Below, piece after piece: positions 7,510-15,885 of a stretch of 64,000 nucleotides of DNA (positions are counted from its first letter, which is position 1; every line of letters starts with the position of its first letter). Origin of the DNA: Pseudomonas crudilactis (GTDB taxonomy: Bacteria; Pseudomonadota; Gammaproteobacteria; Pseudomonadales; Pseudomonadaceae); the NCBI RefSeq assembly GCF_013433315.1, contig NZ_WXVV01000017.1, forward strand, positions 62,001 to 126,000, given 5' to 3'. A program made the translations under genes and the position numbers. The notes under the pieces are model-generated. The model did not search any database. It was not told the origin of the DNA and worked only from the letters and a program-made list of their open reading frames with translations.

Positions 7510-8393
7510 CTGCGCCGGCGTAAACTGATCACCGCATCGACGCTGTAAACGGCCAGACCGGCCCAGATGAAGATAAACGCGACCAGCGTGCTCGACGACA
7601 AGTGCTCGCCGAACAACAGCACCGCTTGCAACAGCACCAGGGTCGGTGCGAGGTATTGCAGGAAGCCGATCGTGGTGTACGGCAAGTGGCGCGTGGCGGC
7701 GTTGAAGCACACCAGCGGGACCAACGTGACCGGTCCGGCGGCCACCAGCCACCACGCTTGGGACGTAGTCCAGAACTCTGGTTGAGCGCTGGTTGCGGTC
7801 TGGTTGAACAGCAGCCAGGCGATCGCGATCGGCACCAGCATCCAGGTTTCCACCACCAGCCCCGGCAACGCCTTGACCGGCGCCTGTTTGCGGATCAGAC
7901 CGTAGAAGCCAAAGGTCAACGCGAGCACCAGCGATACCCACGGCAGACTGCCGACCTGCCACACCTGTTGCGCCACACCGACCGCCGCCAGACCGACCGC
8001 GAGCCACTGCATCCGCCGCAGGCGTTCGCCGAGAATCAACATCCCCAACAGCACGTTTACCAACGGGTTGATGTAGTAACCGAGGCTCGCTTCGAGCATG
8101 CGCCCGTTGTTTACCGACCACACGTAGGTCAGCCAGTTGGCTGCGATCAGCGTGCCGCTCAAGGCCAGAATCGCCAGTCGCTTGGGGTTGTCGAGCAGCT
8201 CGCGCAGCCAGCCCGGATGTTTCCACACCATCAGCAGCAGCGCCCCGAACAGCGCCGACCACAGCACCCGATGGATGATGATCTCGACCGCCGGCACCTC
8301 GGCAATGGCTTTGAAGTAGATCGGGAACAGGCCCCAGATGATGTAGGCACTCAGGCCCAGAATGTACCCGCGACGCGGGTTGGCGGCTTGCAT
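7506..8393 (-). CDS. rarD: EamA/RhaT-family permease RarD
   Basis: 295 residues, the typical length of RarD, with about ten hydrophobic segments from residue 10 to 285 arranged as two EamA repeats. The N-terminal GYILGLSAYIIWGLFPIYFKAI is the diagnostic RarD opening. It is an inner-membrane transporter of unknown substrate; the original name came from a chloramphenicol-sensitivity phenotype of relatives. The stop codon overlaps the right arm of a perfect 13-base inverted repeat, and the gene converges with the gcvR-like gene. Confidence 0.92.
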   Translation of the reverse strand: MQAANPRRGYILGLSAYIIWGLFPIYFKAIAEVPAVEIIIHRVLWSALFGALLLMVWKHPGWLRELLDNPKRLAILALSGTLIAANWLTYVWSVNNGRMLEASLGYYINPLVNVLLGMLILGERLRRMQWLAVGLAAVGVAQQVWQVGSLPWVSLVLALTFGFYGLIRKQAPVKALPGLVVETWMLVPIAIAWLLFNQTATSAQPEFWTTSQAWWLVAAGPVTLVPLVCFNAATRHLPYTTIGFLQYLAPTLVLLQAVLLFGEHLSSSTLVAFIFIWAGLAVYSVDAVISLRRRS

Positions 8394-8493
8394 GCAGAAT
8401 CCTTGCTCAGGCAGCTGACAAAGGAGGGATTGTAAGGAGGTTTGCCGGCGAGTGCCGTAGCTGATTGGTCAGAAATTTGTGAACACACACCCC

Positions 8494-8584
8494 CTGTGGG
8501 AGCGAGCTTGCTCGCGAATACGGACTGACATTCAACATTAAGCTGACTGACATGACGCCTTCGCGAGCAGGCTCACTCCTACAG
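8494..8584. repeat. REP pair (BIME)
   Basis: Direct copy CTGTGGGAGCGAGCTTGCTC (8494-8513, core to 8518) and an inverted degenerate copy TTCGCGAGCAGGCTCACTCC (from 8560). Both lie in the 205-base gap upstream of rarD and downstream of srkA. The inverted pairing is the usual layout of P. fluorescens REP doublets. Confidence 0.9.
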
Positions 8585-8598
8585 AGGATGGAGGCGGA

Positions 8599-9573
8599 TC
8601 AGAAGAGTTTCAGTGGCTCTTCATTCAGCGCGGACAGTTGCTCACGCAAGGCCAACACCTGATCGCCCCAATAACGCTCGGTGCCGAACCACGGAAAGCT
8701 GTGCGGGAACGCCGGGTCATCCCAGCGCCGCGCCAGCCAGGCGCTGTAGTGCATCAGGCGCAGGGCGCGCAACGGTTCGATCAGCGCCAGTTCGCGCGGA
8801 TCGAAGTCGTGGAACTCGTTGTAGCCGTCCATCAGTTCCGACAACTGCCCCAGGCATTCCTGACGATCCCCGGCGAGCATCATCCAGATGTCCTGCACCG
8901 CCGGCCCCATACGGCAGTCGTCGAGGTCGACGATGTGGAACATCTCGTCACGGCACATCATGTTGCCGGGGTGGCAATCGCCGTGCATGCGGATGTTCTG
9001 GTGCGGTGTGTTGGCGTAGGCATCTTCCACGCGCTTGAGCAGGTCGCGGGCGACGGACTCGTAGGCCGGCAGCAGGCTTTTCGGAATGAAATTGCCTTCG
9101 AGCAAGGTGTTCAGCGAAGCGTGGCCGAAGTTCTGCACGGCGAGGGCTTCACGGTGTTCGAACGGTTTGGTCGCGCCGACCGCGTGAATCCGCCCAAGCA
9201 ACTGACCGAGGCGGTACAACTGATCGAGATTGCCCGGCTCTGGCGCACGGCCGCCACGACGCGGGAACAAGGTGAAGCGGAAACCTGCGTGCTCGTGCAG
9301 GGTTTCGCCGTTGTGGATCAGCGGCGCCACCACGGGGATTTCGACGTCAGCCAGTTCGAAGGTGAATTTGTGTTCTTCGAGGATGGCTTCGTTGGTCCAG
9401 CGCTGTGGGCGGTAGAACTTGGCGATCAGCGGCTCGGAGTCTTCGATGCCGACTTGATAAACGCGGTTTTCATAGCTGTTGAGCGCCAGAATGCGCGCAT
9501 CACTGAGGAAGCCGATGCTTTCAACGGCATCGAGGACGAGGTCGGGTGTGAGGGTTTCAAACGGGTGGGCCAT
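8599..9573 (-). CDS. srkA: Stress response kinase A (YihE/RdoA family)
   Basis: 324 residues with a bacterial aminoglycoside-phosphotransferase/choline-kinase-like fold. The catalytic loop is MHGDCHPGN (H197, D199, N204), and the metal-binding acidic motif HIVDLDD (D216) follows. SrkA in E. coli is a Ser/Thr kinase that counteracts stress-induced toxin activity. Length and N-terminus (MAHPFETLTPDLVLDAVESIGF) agree with the family. It is flanked on both sides by REP doublets, so it is probably monocistronic. Confidence 0.92.
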   Translation of the reverse strand: MAHPFETLTPDLVLDAVESIGFLSDARILALNSYENRVYQVGIEDSEPLIAKFYRPQRWTNEAILEEHKFTFELADVEIPVVAPLIHNGETLHEHAGFRFTLFPRRGGRAPEPGNLDQLYRLGQLLGRIHAVGATKPFEHREALAVQNFGHASLNTLLEGNFIPKSLLPAYESVARDLLKRVEDAYANTPHQNIRMHGDCHPGNMMCRDEMFHIVDLDDCRMGPAVQDIWMMLAGDRQECLGQLSELMDGYNEFHDFDPRELALIEPLRALRLMHYSAWLARRWDDPAFPHSFPWFGTERYWGDQVLALREQLSALNEEPLKLF

Positions 9574-9664
9574 GCTGACTCCTGCGCGCAGCAGGCTGCC
9601 GCGTCCGGCCCAGCATGGTAGCGCAGATGGCAGGCCCTTAGGGGTTTGGTGTCTGTGCTGACGC

Positions 9665-9731
9665 TATCGCGAGCAGGCTCACTCCTACAGGGGATCGCAT
9701 TCCCAATGTGGGAGCGAGCTTGCTCGCGAAG
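9665..9731. repeat. REP pair (BIME)
   Basis: Inverted copy TATCGCGAGCAGGCTCACTC (from 9665, to ~9691) and direct copy ATGTGGGAGCGAGCTTGCTC (from 9706, to 9731), located between phoX and srkA just after the phoX stop. Confidence 0.9.
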
Positions 9732-9739
9732 GCGGTGGA

Positions 9740-11641
9740 TCAGGCGCCGACGATCCCGCCGTCCTCTCGGGTAATCGCCATCACCGACGACCGCGGCTTG
9801 CCATTCGGCAAATGCTCTGGGAACGTCGAACCACCGTTCTCCCCCGGATGCTGAATGCCGACAAACAAAGTCTTCTGATCCGGCGAGAAGCTGATCCCCG
9901 TCACCTCACAACCAATCGGCCCGACCATGAACCGGCGAATCTCGCCAGTCTTGGGGTCGGCGCAGAGCATCTGGTTGTTGCCCATCCCGGCAAAGTCCCC
10001 GGCATTGCTCGAATCACCGTCAGTGAGAATCCACAAGCGTCCGGCCTTGTCGAAGCCCAAACCATCCGGGCTGTTGAACATGTTCTGCGGGGTGATGTTC
10101 TTCGAGCCGCCCTTCGGCGTGCCGGCGTGCACGCCCGGGTTGCCAGCGACCACAAACAGATCCCAGGCAAACGTCTTCGAAGCGTGATCATCGCGTTCGG
10201 TGCGCCAGCGCAGGATCTGCCCGTAGACGTTCTTCTCGCGCGGATTCGGCCCACCGACTGGCTGGCCGTCTTCGCCACGCTTGGCGTTGTTGGTCAGGGT
10301 GCAATAGACCTGACCGTCCTTCGGACTGACGACGATCCATTCCGGACGGTCCATGCGCGTCGCACCAACAACACTGGCGGCGAGGCGCGCGTGGATCAGC
10401 ACTTCAGCCTGATCGGCAAAACCGCTGCTGGCGTCGATGCCGTTTTTGCCGTGGGTCAGTTCGATCCACTGGCCCTGGCCTTTCGGGTGGTCGGGGTTGC
10501 TGTCGCCATTATCGAACTTGGCCACGTACAGGGTGCCGTGATCGAGGATGTCGCGGTTGGCCTTGGCGTTGCGATGGTTGATGCGGTCGCGGCTGACGAA
10601 TTTATAGATGAACTCGCCACGCTCGTCGTCGCCCATGTACACCACGGCGCGACCGTCGTCGGTCTCGGCCAGTGCGGCGTTTTCATGCTTGAAGCGGCCC
10701 AGCGCTGTGCGCTTGACCGGGGTCGATTGCGGATCGAACGGATCGATCTCGACCACCCAGCCGTGTCGGTTGAGTTCGTTGGGGTTTTTCGCCATGTCGA
10801 AGCGCGGGTCGTACGGGTGCCAGTTGATCTCGCGGCTGGCGACGGAGACACCGTAACGCTTCTGCGCCGGGTCGAACTGTTGCTGGGCATTGCTGCTGCC
10901 GAAACAGTCGGTGAAGTTTTCTTCGCAGGTCAGGTAAGTACCCCACGGCGTTTTGCCGTTGGCGCAGTTCTGGAAGGTGCCGAGGACTTTCTTGCCGTGT
11001 TTGTCGGCCGCCGTTTTCATCAAGTCGTGACCGGCAGCCGGGCCGCTGATGCGCAGCGGTGAGTTGCCGTGAATGCGGCGGTTGTAGCGCGAACCCTGAA
11101 CGAACTGCCATTGACCGTTCTTGCGTTGCACTTCAATCACCGAGACGCCTTCGCATGCCAGCGCCTTGCGCACGTCTTCGGCCGATTGCGGCATGCCGCC
11201 GTGCGGATAGAGGTAGCGGTAGTTGGTGTATTCGTTGTTGATCGCCATCAGCGCGCGATTGCGGTCGTCGGGGAAGGCGAACAGGCTCATGCCGTCGTTG
11301 TTGTCGCCGAATTGCACTTCCTGTGCGGCAGCGGTGCCGTTGCCACTCGGGTCGAAGGCCGGGCCGTTCTTTTGCAGGGGCTGGCCCCAACTGATCAGCA
11401 CCGAAGACTTGTAGCCTTTGGGCAGTGTGATGACGTCGGTGGTTGCCGCCGGAATACTCTCGAAACCGAGCAGACGGCTGTTGCCGGCACTGACGCCAGT
11501 GGCCAGCGCGCTGCGGCTCAACAGGCTGCCGCCGAGGAACATCGCCGCGCCGCACAGCGCGCCGGCGCCGATGAAACCGCGACGGCTGAGGCCGACCATT
11601 TTTTCCAGGTCAGTGGATTGGTTTTCTTCTAATAGGCTCAC
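9740..11641 (-). CDS. PhoX-family alkaline phosphatase, Tat-exported
   Basis: 633 residues. The N-terminus has a twin-arginine signal: LSRRGFIG with R20-R21, a hydrophobic stretch GALCGAAMFLGGSLL, and ALA cleavage near residue 48. The mature part is a DUF839/PhoX beta-propeller with the typical TYLTCEENFTDCFG, GWVVEIDPFDP, MGDDERGEFIYKFV, FNSPDGLGFD and GIQHPGE blocks. PhoX enzymes are calcium/iron-dependent phosphomonoesterases of the periplasm, used under phosphate limitation. It lies 70 bases downstream of a ModE-type regulator on the same strand. I could not recognise a convincing Pho box in that gap. The substrate is inferred. Confidence 0.9.
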   Translation of the reverse strand: MSLLEENQSTDLEKMVGLSRRGFIGAGALCGAAMFLGGSLLSRSALATGVSAGNSRLLGFESIPAATTDVITLPKGYKSSVLISWGQPLQKNGPAFDPSGNGTAAAQEVQFGDNNDGMSLFAFPDDRNRALMAINNEYTNYRYLYPHGGMPQSAEDVRKALACEGVSVIEVQRKNGQWQFVQGSRYNRRIHGNSPLRISGPAAGHDLMKTAADKHGKKVLGTFQNCANGKTPWGTYLTCEENFTDCFGSSNAQQQFDPAQKRYGVSVASREINWHPYDPRFDMAKNPNELNRHGWVVEIDPFDPQSTPVKRTALGRFKHENAALAETDDGRAVVYMGDDERGEFIYKFVSRDRINHRNAKANRDILDHGTLYVAKFDNGDSNPDHPKGQGQWIELTHGKNGIDASSGFADQAEVLIHARLAASVVGATRMDRPEWIVVSPKDGQVYCTLTNNAKRGEDGQPVGGPNPREKNVYGQILRWRTERDDHASKTFAWDLFVVAGNPGVHAGTPKGGSKNITPQNMFNSPDGLGFDKAGRLWILTDGDSSNAGDFAGMGNNQMLCADPKTGEIRRFMVGPIGCEVTGISFSPDQKTLFVGIQHPGENGGSTFPEHLPNGKPRSSVMAITREDGGIVGA

Positions 11642-11711
11642 ATCAGGCTCCCTGCTTGGTTTTGGCAGCCACCTTAATGAGCGTCGATGACGCTTTCGTT
11701 GCAGCGCCTGA

Positions 11712-12476
11712 TTACAGCTGCGTGCCGAGCAGCACGTTGGACGGCGAAAACTGCACCTGCACTGGTTGTGCGATGCCCAACCCGCGAGTGCGCAGGTCCA
11801 ACGGTTCCGCTAGGGCACAGAGGATATGGCCGTTGGGCAGGGCAATGCGCACTTCGCTCGGGCCATCCTCGGCGTCGAGGATCGCTTCGATGGTGCCGTT
11901 GAGAAGATTGTGACCAAACGTTGCAGGCTGCTCATTGCTGAGCAATTCCAGCCAGCCGGCCTTGATCAGGGCGACCACTTCGGTGCCGGCTTGCAGCTCC
12001 AGGTGCACGGTGCTGTCATGGGTGATCTGCGCGTCGAGGCACAGGCCTTCGGCCAGTTCGAGACGGATCAGGTCATTGCGGCCCTGCGCTTCGATCGCCA
12101 CGACCTTGCCGTGCAACTGATTGCGTGCGCTGGTTCTGAGCATCAAACGACCGAGCAGATCCAGATCACTGGCGTCTTCCGCTGCCTCCAGCACCTGGGC
12201 CTGCAAGGCCTGCAGTTTTTGGTACAGGCGCAAAACGCGCTCGCCTTCGCTGGAGAGTTTCGCGCCGCCGCCACCCTTACCACCGACGGCGCGCTCGACC
12301 AGCGGTTTCTGCGCGAGGTTGTTCAGCTCATCGATGGCGTCCCATGCCGCTTTGTAGCTCAGGCCAGCACTTTTCGCCGCGCGGGTGATCGAGCCCTGTT
12401 CGGCGATATGTTGCAGCAGCGCGATACGCTGCGGACGGCGGACGATGTGCTGGGACAGCAGGGAGGGCATGGACAT
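11712..12476 (-). CDS. ModE-family molybdate-type transcriptional regulator
   Basis: 254 residues. An N-terminal LysR-like winged helix-turn-helix (residues ~12-90) has the ModE signatures GSITRAAKSAGLSYKAAWDAIDELNN and GGKGGGGAKLSSEGERVL. Two TOBE/Mop ligand-binding repeats follow (LMLRTSARNQLHGKVVAIEAQG and ATFGHNLLNGTIEAI). ModE proteins bind molybdate and regulate mod transport and molybdoenzyme genes. No mod genes are present here; a second, transport-linked ModE is usual in pseudomonads, so this copy may control something else. Translation may start at 12476 or two codons later. Confidence 0.87.
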   Translation of the reverse strand: MSMPSLLSQHIVRRPQRIALLQHIAEQGSITRAAKSAGLSYKAAWDAIDELNNLAQKPLVERAVGGKGGGGAKLSSEGERVLRLYQKLQALQAQVLEAAEDASDLDLLGRLMLRTSARNQLHGKVVAIEAQGRNDLIRLELAEGLCLDAQITHDSTVHLELQAGTEVVALIKAGWLELLSNEQPATFGHNLLNGTIEAILDAEDGPSEVRIALPNGHILCALAEPLDLRTRGLGIAQPVQVQFSPSNVLLGTQL

Positions 12477-12555
12477 GGATGGGTGCTTTTTAGCTGTGGC
12501 GGTGGGGGATGAAGTTGGCCGCTAGCGACGCGAGAGTCAAGCCCGACACAGAACC

Positions 12556-12647
12556 CTGTGGGAGCGAGCTTGCTCGCGAAAGCGGCGTGTCAGTCAACAT
12601 TGATTTTGAATGTTCTGGCCCCTTCGCGAGCAAGCTCGCTCCCACAG
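12556..12647. repeat. REP pair (BIME)
   Basis: Direct copy CTGTGGGAGCGAGCTTGCTC (from ~12556 to 12580) and inverted copy TTCGCGAGCAAGCTCGCTCC (from 12623 to ~12647), between comF and the ModE-type gene. Both copies are near consensus. Confidence 0.92.
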
Positions 12648-12663
12648 GGAGTATGTGTTGGCT

Positions 12664-13398
12664 TCAGCTTCCGGGCTTTGGCGTGCGCGCCAGGCAATAG
12701 ACATCGACCCGCGCAGCGCCAGCGTCGATCAATAGACGCGCAAGCGCCTGCGCAGTGGCGCCAGTGGTCAACACATCATCAACCAGCGCCAGATGCCGGC
12801 CTTTCACCTGCGCGTCAGGCATGAGGTCGAAGGCTTTATGCAGATTGCGTTTACGCGACTTGGCGTCGAGCTCCTGTTGGGCATCAGTGTCTTTGATACG
12901 ACGCAGAACAGTTTCCTCAATTGGCAGATCAAGCGACTTGTTCAACCAGCGCGCCAGCATCGCCGCCTGGTTGAAGCCCCTTTGACGCAGACGTTTACGC
13001 GCCAGCGGCACCGGCAACAACACATCCGGCCTCGGCAAGCCCTCATCGAAGCGATGTTGCAGGTATTGCCCGAGAACGTCGGCGAGCAGGTGGCCAAACG
13101 GCCATTTCGCGTTGTGTTTAAACCGCGTAATCAGACTGTCGACCGGGAAGCCATAAAGCCATGGCACCACCACCTCTTCGAAAGCTGGCGGCTCTAGTTG
13201 GCACTCGCCGCAGGTCAGGCCCGCTGCGGCTAAAGGCAAAGCGCAGGTGACGCAGTGATCGCCGAGCCACGGCAGATCGGTTTCGCAAGCCACGCATATT
13301 GGCATTTCTGCTTCTGCCGGCTCATCGCAAAGCAAGCAGGATTGTACGTTATTTAAACAGATGTAAACCTGTCCTTCGTGTCGTGGTTGACAGCGCAT
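12664..13398 (-). CDS. comF: ComF-family phosphoribosyltransferase-like protein
   Basis: 244 residues. An N-terminal zinc-ribbon has paired CxxC motifs (CLLC, CVAC, CVTC, CGEC, residues ~21-75), and a C-terminal type I PRTase domain carries the PRPP loop LALVDDVLTTGATAQA. ComF relatives (GntX in E. coli) take part in natural transformation or DNA uptake; the biochemical activity in Pseudomonas is not established. It is divergent from bioB, with a BirA-type operator overlapping its first codons, so the start at 13398 deserves caution, although the MRCQPRH N-terminus appears conserved in relatives as I recall. Confidence 0.88.
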   Translation of the reverse strand: MRCQPRHEGQVYICLNNVQSCLLCDEPAEAEMPICVACETDLPWLGDHCVTCALPLAAAGLTCGECQLEPPAFEEVVVPWLYGFPVDSLITRFKHNAKWPFGHLLADVLGQYLQHRFDEGLPRPDVLLPVPLARKRLRQRGFNQAAMLARWLNKSLDLPIEETVLRRIKDTDAQQELDAKSRKRNLHKAFDLMPDAQVKGRHLALVDDVLTTGATAQALARLLIDAGAARVDVYCLARTPKPGS

Positions 13399-13415
13399 GA
13401 CTCTTCCTTAAATAT
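13362..13415 (+). promoter_or_regulatory. bioB promoter with BirA-type operator
   Basis: TGTAAACC (13362-13369) and GGTTGACA (13385-13392) form an imperfect dyad with a 15-base spacer. This matches the BirA biotin-operator pattern (TTGTAAACC-N14-16-GGTTTACA) with one mismatch. The right half contains a perfect -35 TTGACA (13387-13392), followed after 17 bases by AAATAT (13410-13415) as -10. BirA-biotinoyl-AMP bound here would block RNA polymerase. The leader to the bioB ATG is about 70 bases. Confidence 0.75.
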
Positions 13416-13489
13416 GCCGAACATCCGTGTCGCGCCTGTGGGTATTCCGTTCCCGCAGCCGCCAGCCAAGCATAACCAAGGAACTACCC

Positions 13490-14545
13490 ATGAGCGCGAG
13501 CACCACCGCCACCCTGCGTCACGATTGGTCTCTGGCCGAAGTCAAAGCACTCTTCGTACAGCCATTCAACGACTTGCTGTTCCAGGCGCAAACGGTGCAC
13601 CGCGCACATTTCAACGCCAACCGCGTGCAGGTCTCGACCCTGCTGTCGATCAAGACCGGCGCCTGCCCGGAAGACTGCAAGTACTGCCCGCAGTCCGGTC
13701 ACTACAACACCGGCCTGGAAAAAGAAAAGCTGATGGAAGTGCAGAAGGTCCTCGAAGAGGCGGCACGCGCCAAGGCCATCGGCTCGACGCGTTTCTGCAT
13801 GGGGGCAGCGTGGAAACATCCGTCGGCCAAAGACATGCCGTACGTGCTGAAAATGGTCGAGGGCGTGAAAGCCCTGGGCCTGGAAACCTGCATGACCCTG
13901 GGCCGTCTCGATCAGGATCAGACCGAGGCGCTGGCCAAGGCCGGCCTCGATTACTACAACCACAACCTCGACACTTCGCCTGAGTTCTACGGCAGCATCA
14001 TCACCACCCGCACTTACAGCGAGCGCCTGCAAACGCTGGCCTACGTGCGTGAATCGGGGATGAAGATCTGTTCCGGCGGCATTCTCGGCATGGGCGAATC
14101 ACTGGACGACCGCGCCAATCTGCTGATCCAGTTGGCCAACCTGCCGGAGCATCCCGAATCGGTGCCGATCAACATGCTGGTGAAAGTCGCCGGCACGCCG
14201 CTGGAAAACGCCGAAGACATCGACCCGTTCGACTTCATCCGCATGCTCGCCGTGGCCCGTATCCTCATGCCGCAATCCCACGTACGCCTGTCCGCCGGCC
14301 GCGAAGCGATGAACGAGCAGATGCAGGCCCTGGCCTTCTTCGCCGGCGCCAACTCGATTTTCTACGGCGACAAACTGCTGACCACCGCCAACCCGCAGGC
14401 GGACAAGGACATGCAGTTGTTTGCGCGTTTGGGTATTCAACCGGAAGCCCGTGAAGAGCATTCCGATGAGGTGCATCAGGCCGCGATCGAGCAGGCGCTG
14501 GTGGAGCAGAAGAGCAGTGAGCAGTTCTACAACGCCGCAGTGTAA
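13490..14545 (+). CDS. bioB: Biotin synthase
   Basis: 351 residues. A radical-SAM enzyme inserting sulphur into dethiobiotin. The cluster motif is C59-x3-C63-x2-C66 (GACPEDCKYCPQ). The characteristic YYNHNLDTSPEFY, CSGGILGMGE and FYGDKLLTTANP segments are all present, the last near the [2Fe-2S] ligand region. ATG 13490 with AAGGAACTACCC upstream was chosen over longer frames because MSAST...HDWSL is the family N-terminus. It is the first gene of bioBFHCD. A REP doublet separates it from bioF, which may stabilise or trim the bioB end of the message. Confidence 0.98.
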   Translation: MSASTTATLRHDWSLAEVKALFVQPFNDLLFQAQTVHRAHFNANRVQVSTLLSIKTGACPEDCKYCPQSGHYNTGLEKEKLMEVQKVLEEAARAKAIGSTRFCMGAAWKHPSAKDMPYVLKMVEGVKALGLETCMTLGRLDQDQTEALAKAGLDYYNHNLDTSPEFYGSIITTRTYSERLQTLAYVRESGMKICSGGILGMGESLDDRANLLIQLANLPEHPESVPINMLVKVAGTPLENAEDIDPFDFIRMLAVARILMPQSHVRLSAGREAMNEQMQALAFFAGANSIFYGDKLLTTANPQADKDMQLFARLGIQPEAREEHSDEVHQAAIEQALVEQKSSEQFYNAAV

Positions 14546-14582
14546 AAAGCTGCGCGGATTCCTCTGAAGGAATGCAAAACCC

Positions 14583-14673
14583 CTGTGGGAGCGAGCTTGC
14601 TCGCGAAAGCGGTGCCTCAGTCGACATTGATGTTGGATGTGAAGGCCTATTCGCGAGCAGGCTCGCTCCCACA
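14583..14673. repeat. REP pair (BIME) inside the bio operon
   Basis: Direct copy CTGTGGGAGCGAGCTTGCTC (from 14583 to 14607) and inverted copy TTCGCGAGCAGGCTCGCTCC (from 14650 to ~14673) in the 161-base gap between bioB and bioF. There is no T-tract, so it is not an intrinsic terminator; transcript processing is the likelier effect. Confidence 0.9.
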
Positions 14674-14706
14674 AGGGATCTGTGTCACTTGAAAGTCGAG
14701 GCCTGC

Positions 14707-15885
14707 ATGTCTTTCGATCTCGCCGCACGCCTTGCTGCCCGTCGTGCCGAAAATCTCTATCGCCAGCGACCGCTGCTTGAGTCCCCGCAGGGGCCTGAAG
14801 TGGTGGTCGACGGCAAACCATTGCTCGCGTTCTGCAACAACGATTACCTGGGCTTGGCCAATCATCCGCAAGTGATCGAAGCCTGGCGCGCCGGTGCTGA
14901 ACGCTGGGGCGTCGGTGGCGGTGCCTCGCATCTGGTGATTGGCCACAGCGGCCCGCACCACGCTCTGGAAGAAGCGCTGGCCGATCTCACCGGTCGACCG
15001 CGTGCATTGCTCTTTACCACCGGCTACATGGCTAATATCGGCGCGGTCACGGCGCTGGTCGGGCAGGGCGATACGGTGCTGGAAGATCGCCTCAATCACG
15101 CTTCGCTGCTGGACGCGGGTCTGTTGTCCGGCGCGCGTTTCAATCGTTATCTGCACAACGACGCGGTGAGCCTGGCCAAGCGTCTTGAGAAAGCCAGCGG
15201 CAATACGCTGGTAGTCACCGACGGTGTGTTCAGCATGGACGGCGATCTCGCTGACCTGCCGGCATTGGCTCGTGAAGCCAAGGCCAAAGGCGCGTGGCTG
15301 ATGGTCGATGACGCTCACGGTTTTGGGCCGCTCGGTGCGAACGGTGGCGGCATCGTCGAGCATTTCGGTTTGAGTCAGGAGGACGTGCCGGTACTGGTCG
15401 GCACCCTTGGTAAAGCCTTCGGCACCGCTGGCGCCTTCGTCGCGGGCAGCGAAGAGCTGATCGAAAGCCTGATCCAGTTCGCCCGTCCGTACATCTACAC
15501 CACCAGCCAGCCACCAGCGCTGGCCTGCGCGACCCTGAAAAGTCTGGAGCTGCTGCGCACTGAACACTGGCGCCGTGAGCATCTGCAGACCTTGATCCGC
15601 CAGTTCCGCCAGGGCGCCGAGCAGATCGGCCTGGAGTTGATGGACAGCTTCACGCCGATCCAGCCGATCATGATCGGCGATGCCGGTCGTGCGGTGCGGT
15701 TCTCGCAAATGTTGCGCGAGCGCGGGCTGATGGTTACCGCCATCCGCCCTCCGACCGTGCCCGCCGGCAGCGCGCGCTTGCGCGTGACCCTGACCGCCGC
15801 CCACAACGAAGCGCAGGTGCAGCTATTGTTAGAGGGACTGGCCGATTGCTTTGCCCAACTGTCGTCGGAGCCAAGCCATGCGTGA
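14707..15885 (+). CDS. bioF: 8-amino-7-oxononanoate synthase
   Basis: 392 residues, a PLP-dependent alpha-oxoamine synthase that joins pimeloyl-ACP/CoA and alanine. The Schiff-base lysine is K236 (VGTLGKAFG). The PLP-binding D201 and H204 lie in MVDDAHGFG. The N-terminus MSFDLAARLAARRAENLYRQR is typical. Its end overlaps bioH by eight bases, giving translational coupling. Second step-gene of the biotin operon. Confidence 0.98.
   Translation: MSFDLAARLAARRAENLYRQRPLLESPQGPEVVVDGKPLLAFCNNDYLGLANHPQVIEAWRAGAERWGVGGGASHLVIGHSGPHHALEEALADLTGRPRALLFTTGYMANIGAVTALVGQGDTVLEDRLNHASLLDAGLLSGARFNRYLHNDAVSLAKRLEKASGNTLVVTDGVFSMDGDLADLPALAREAKAKGAWLMVDDAHGFGPLGANGGGIVEHFGLSQEDVPVLVGTLGKAFGTAGAFVAGSEELIESLIQFARPYIYTTSQPPALACATLKSLELLRTEHWRREHLQTLIRQFRQGAEQIGLELMDSFTPIQPIMIGDAGRAVRFSQMLRERGLMVTAIRPPTVPAGSARLRVTLTAAHNEAQVQLLLEGLADCFAQLSSEPSHA

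Noticed and set aside
7363..7548. 61-codon frame in the gcvR-rarD gap
   Set aside because: No ribosome site, no family resemblance, and it reads through the arms of inverted repeats and into rarD on the other strand.
11642..11711. Possible Pho box upstream of phoX (GCGTCAT / CGCTCAT)
   Set aside because: Half-sites are spaced 10 rather than 11 bases and match the consensus only in the TCAT part.
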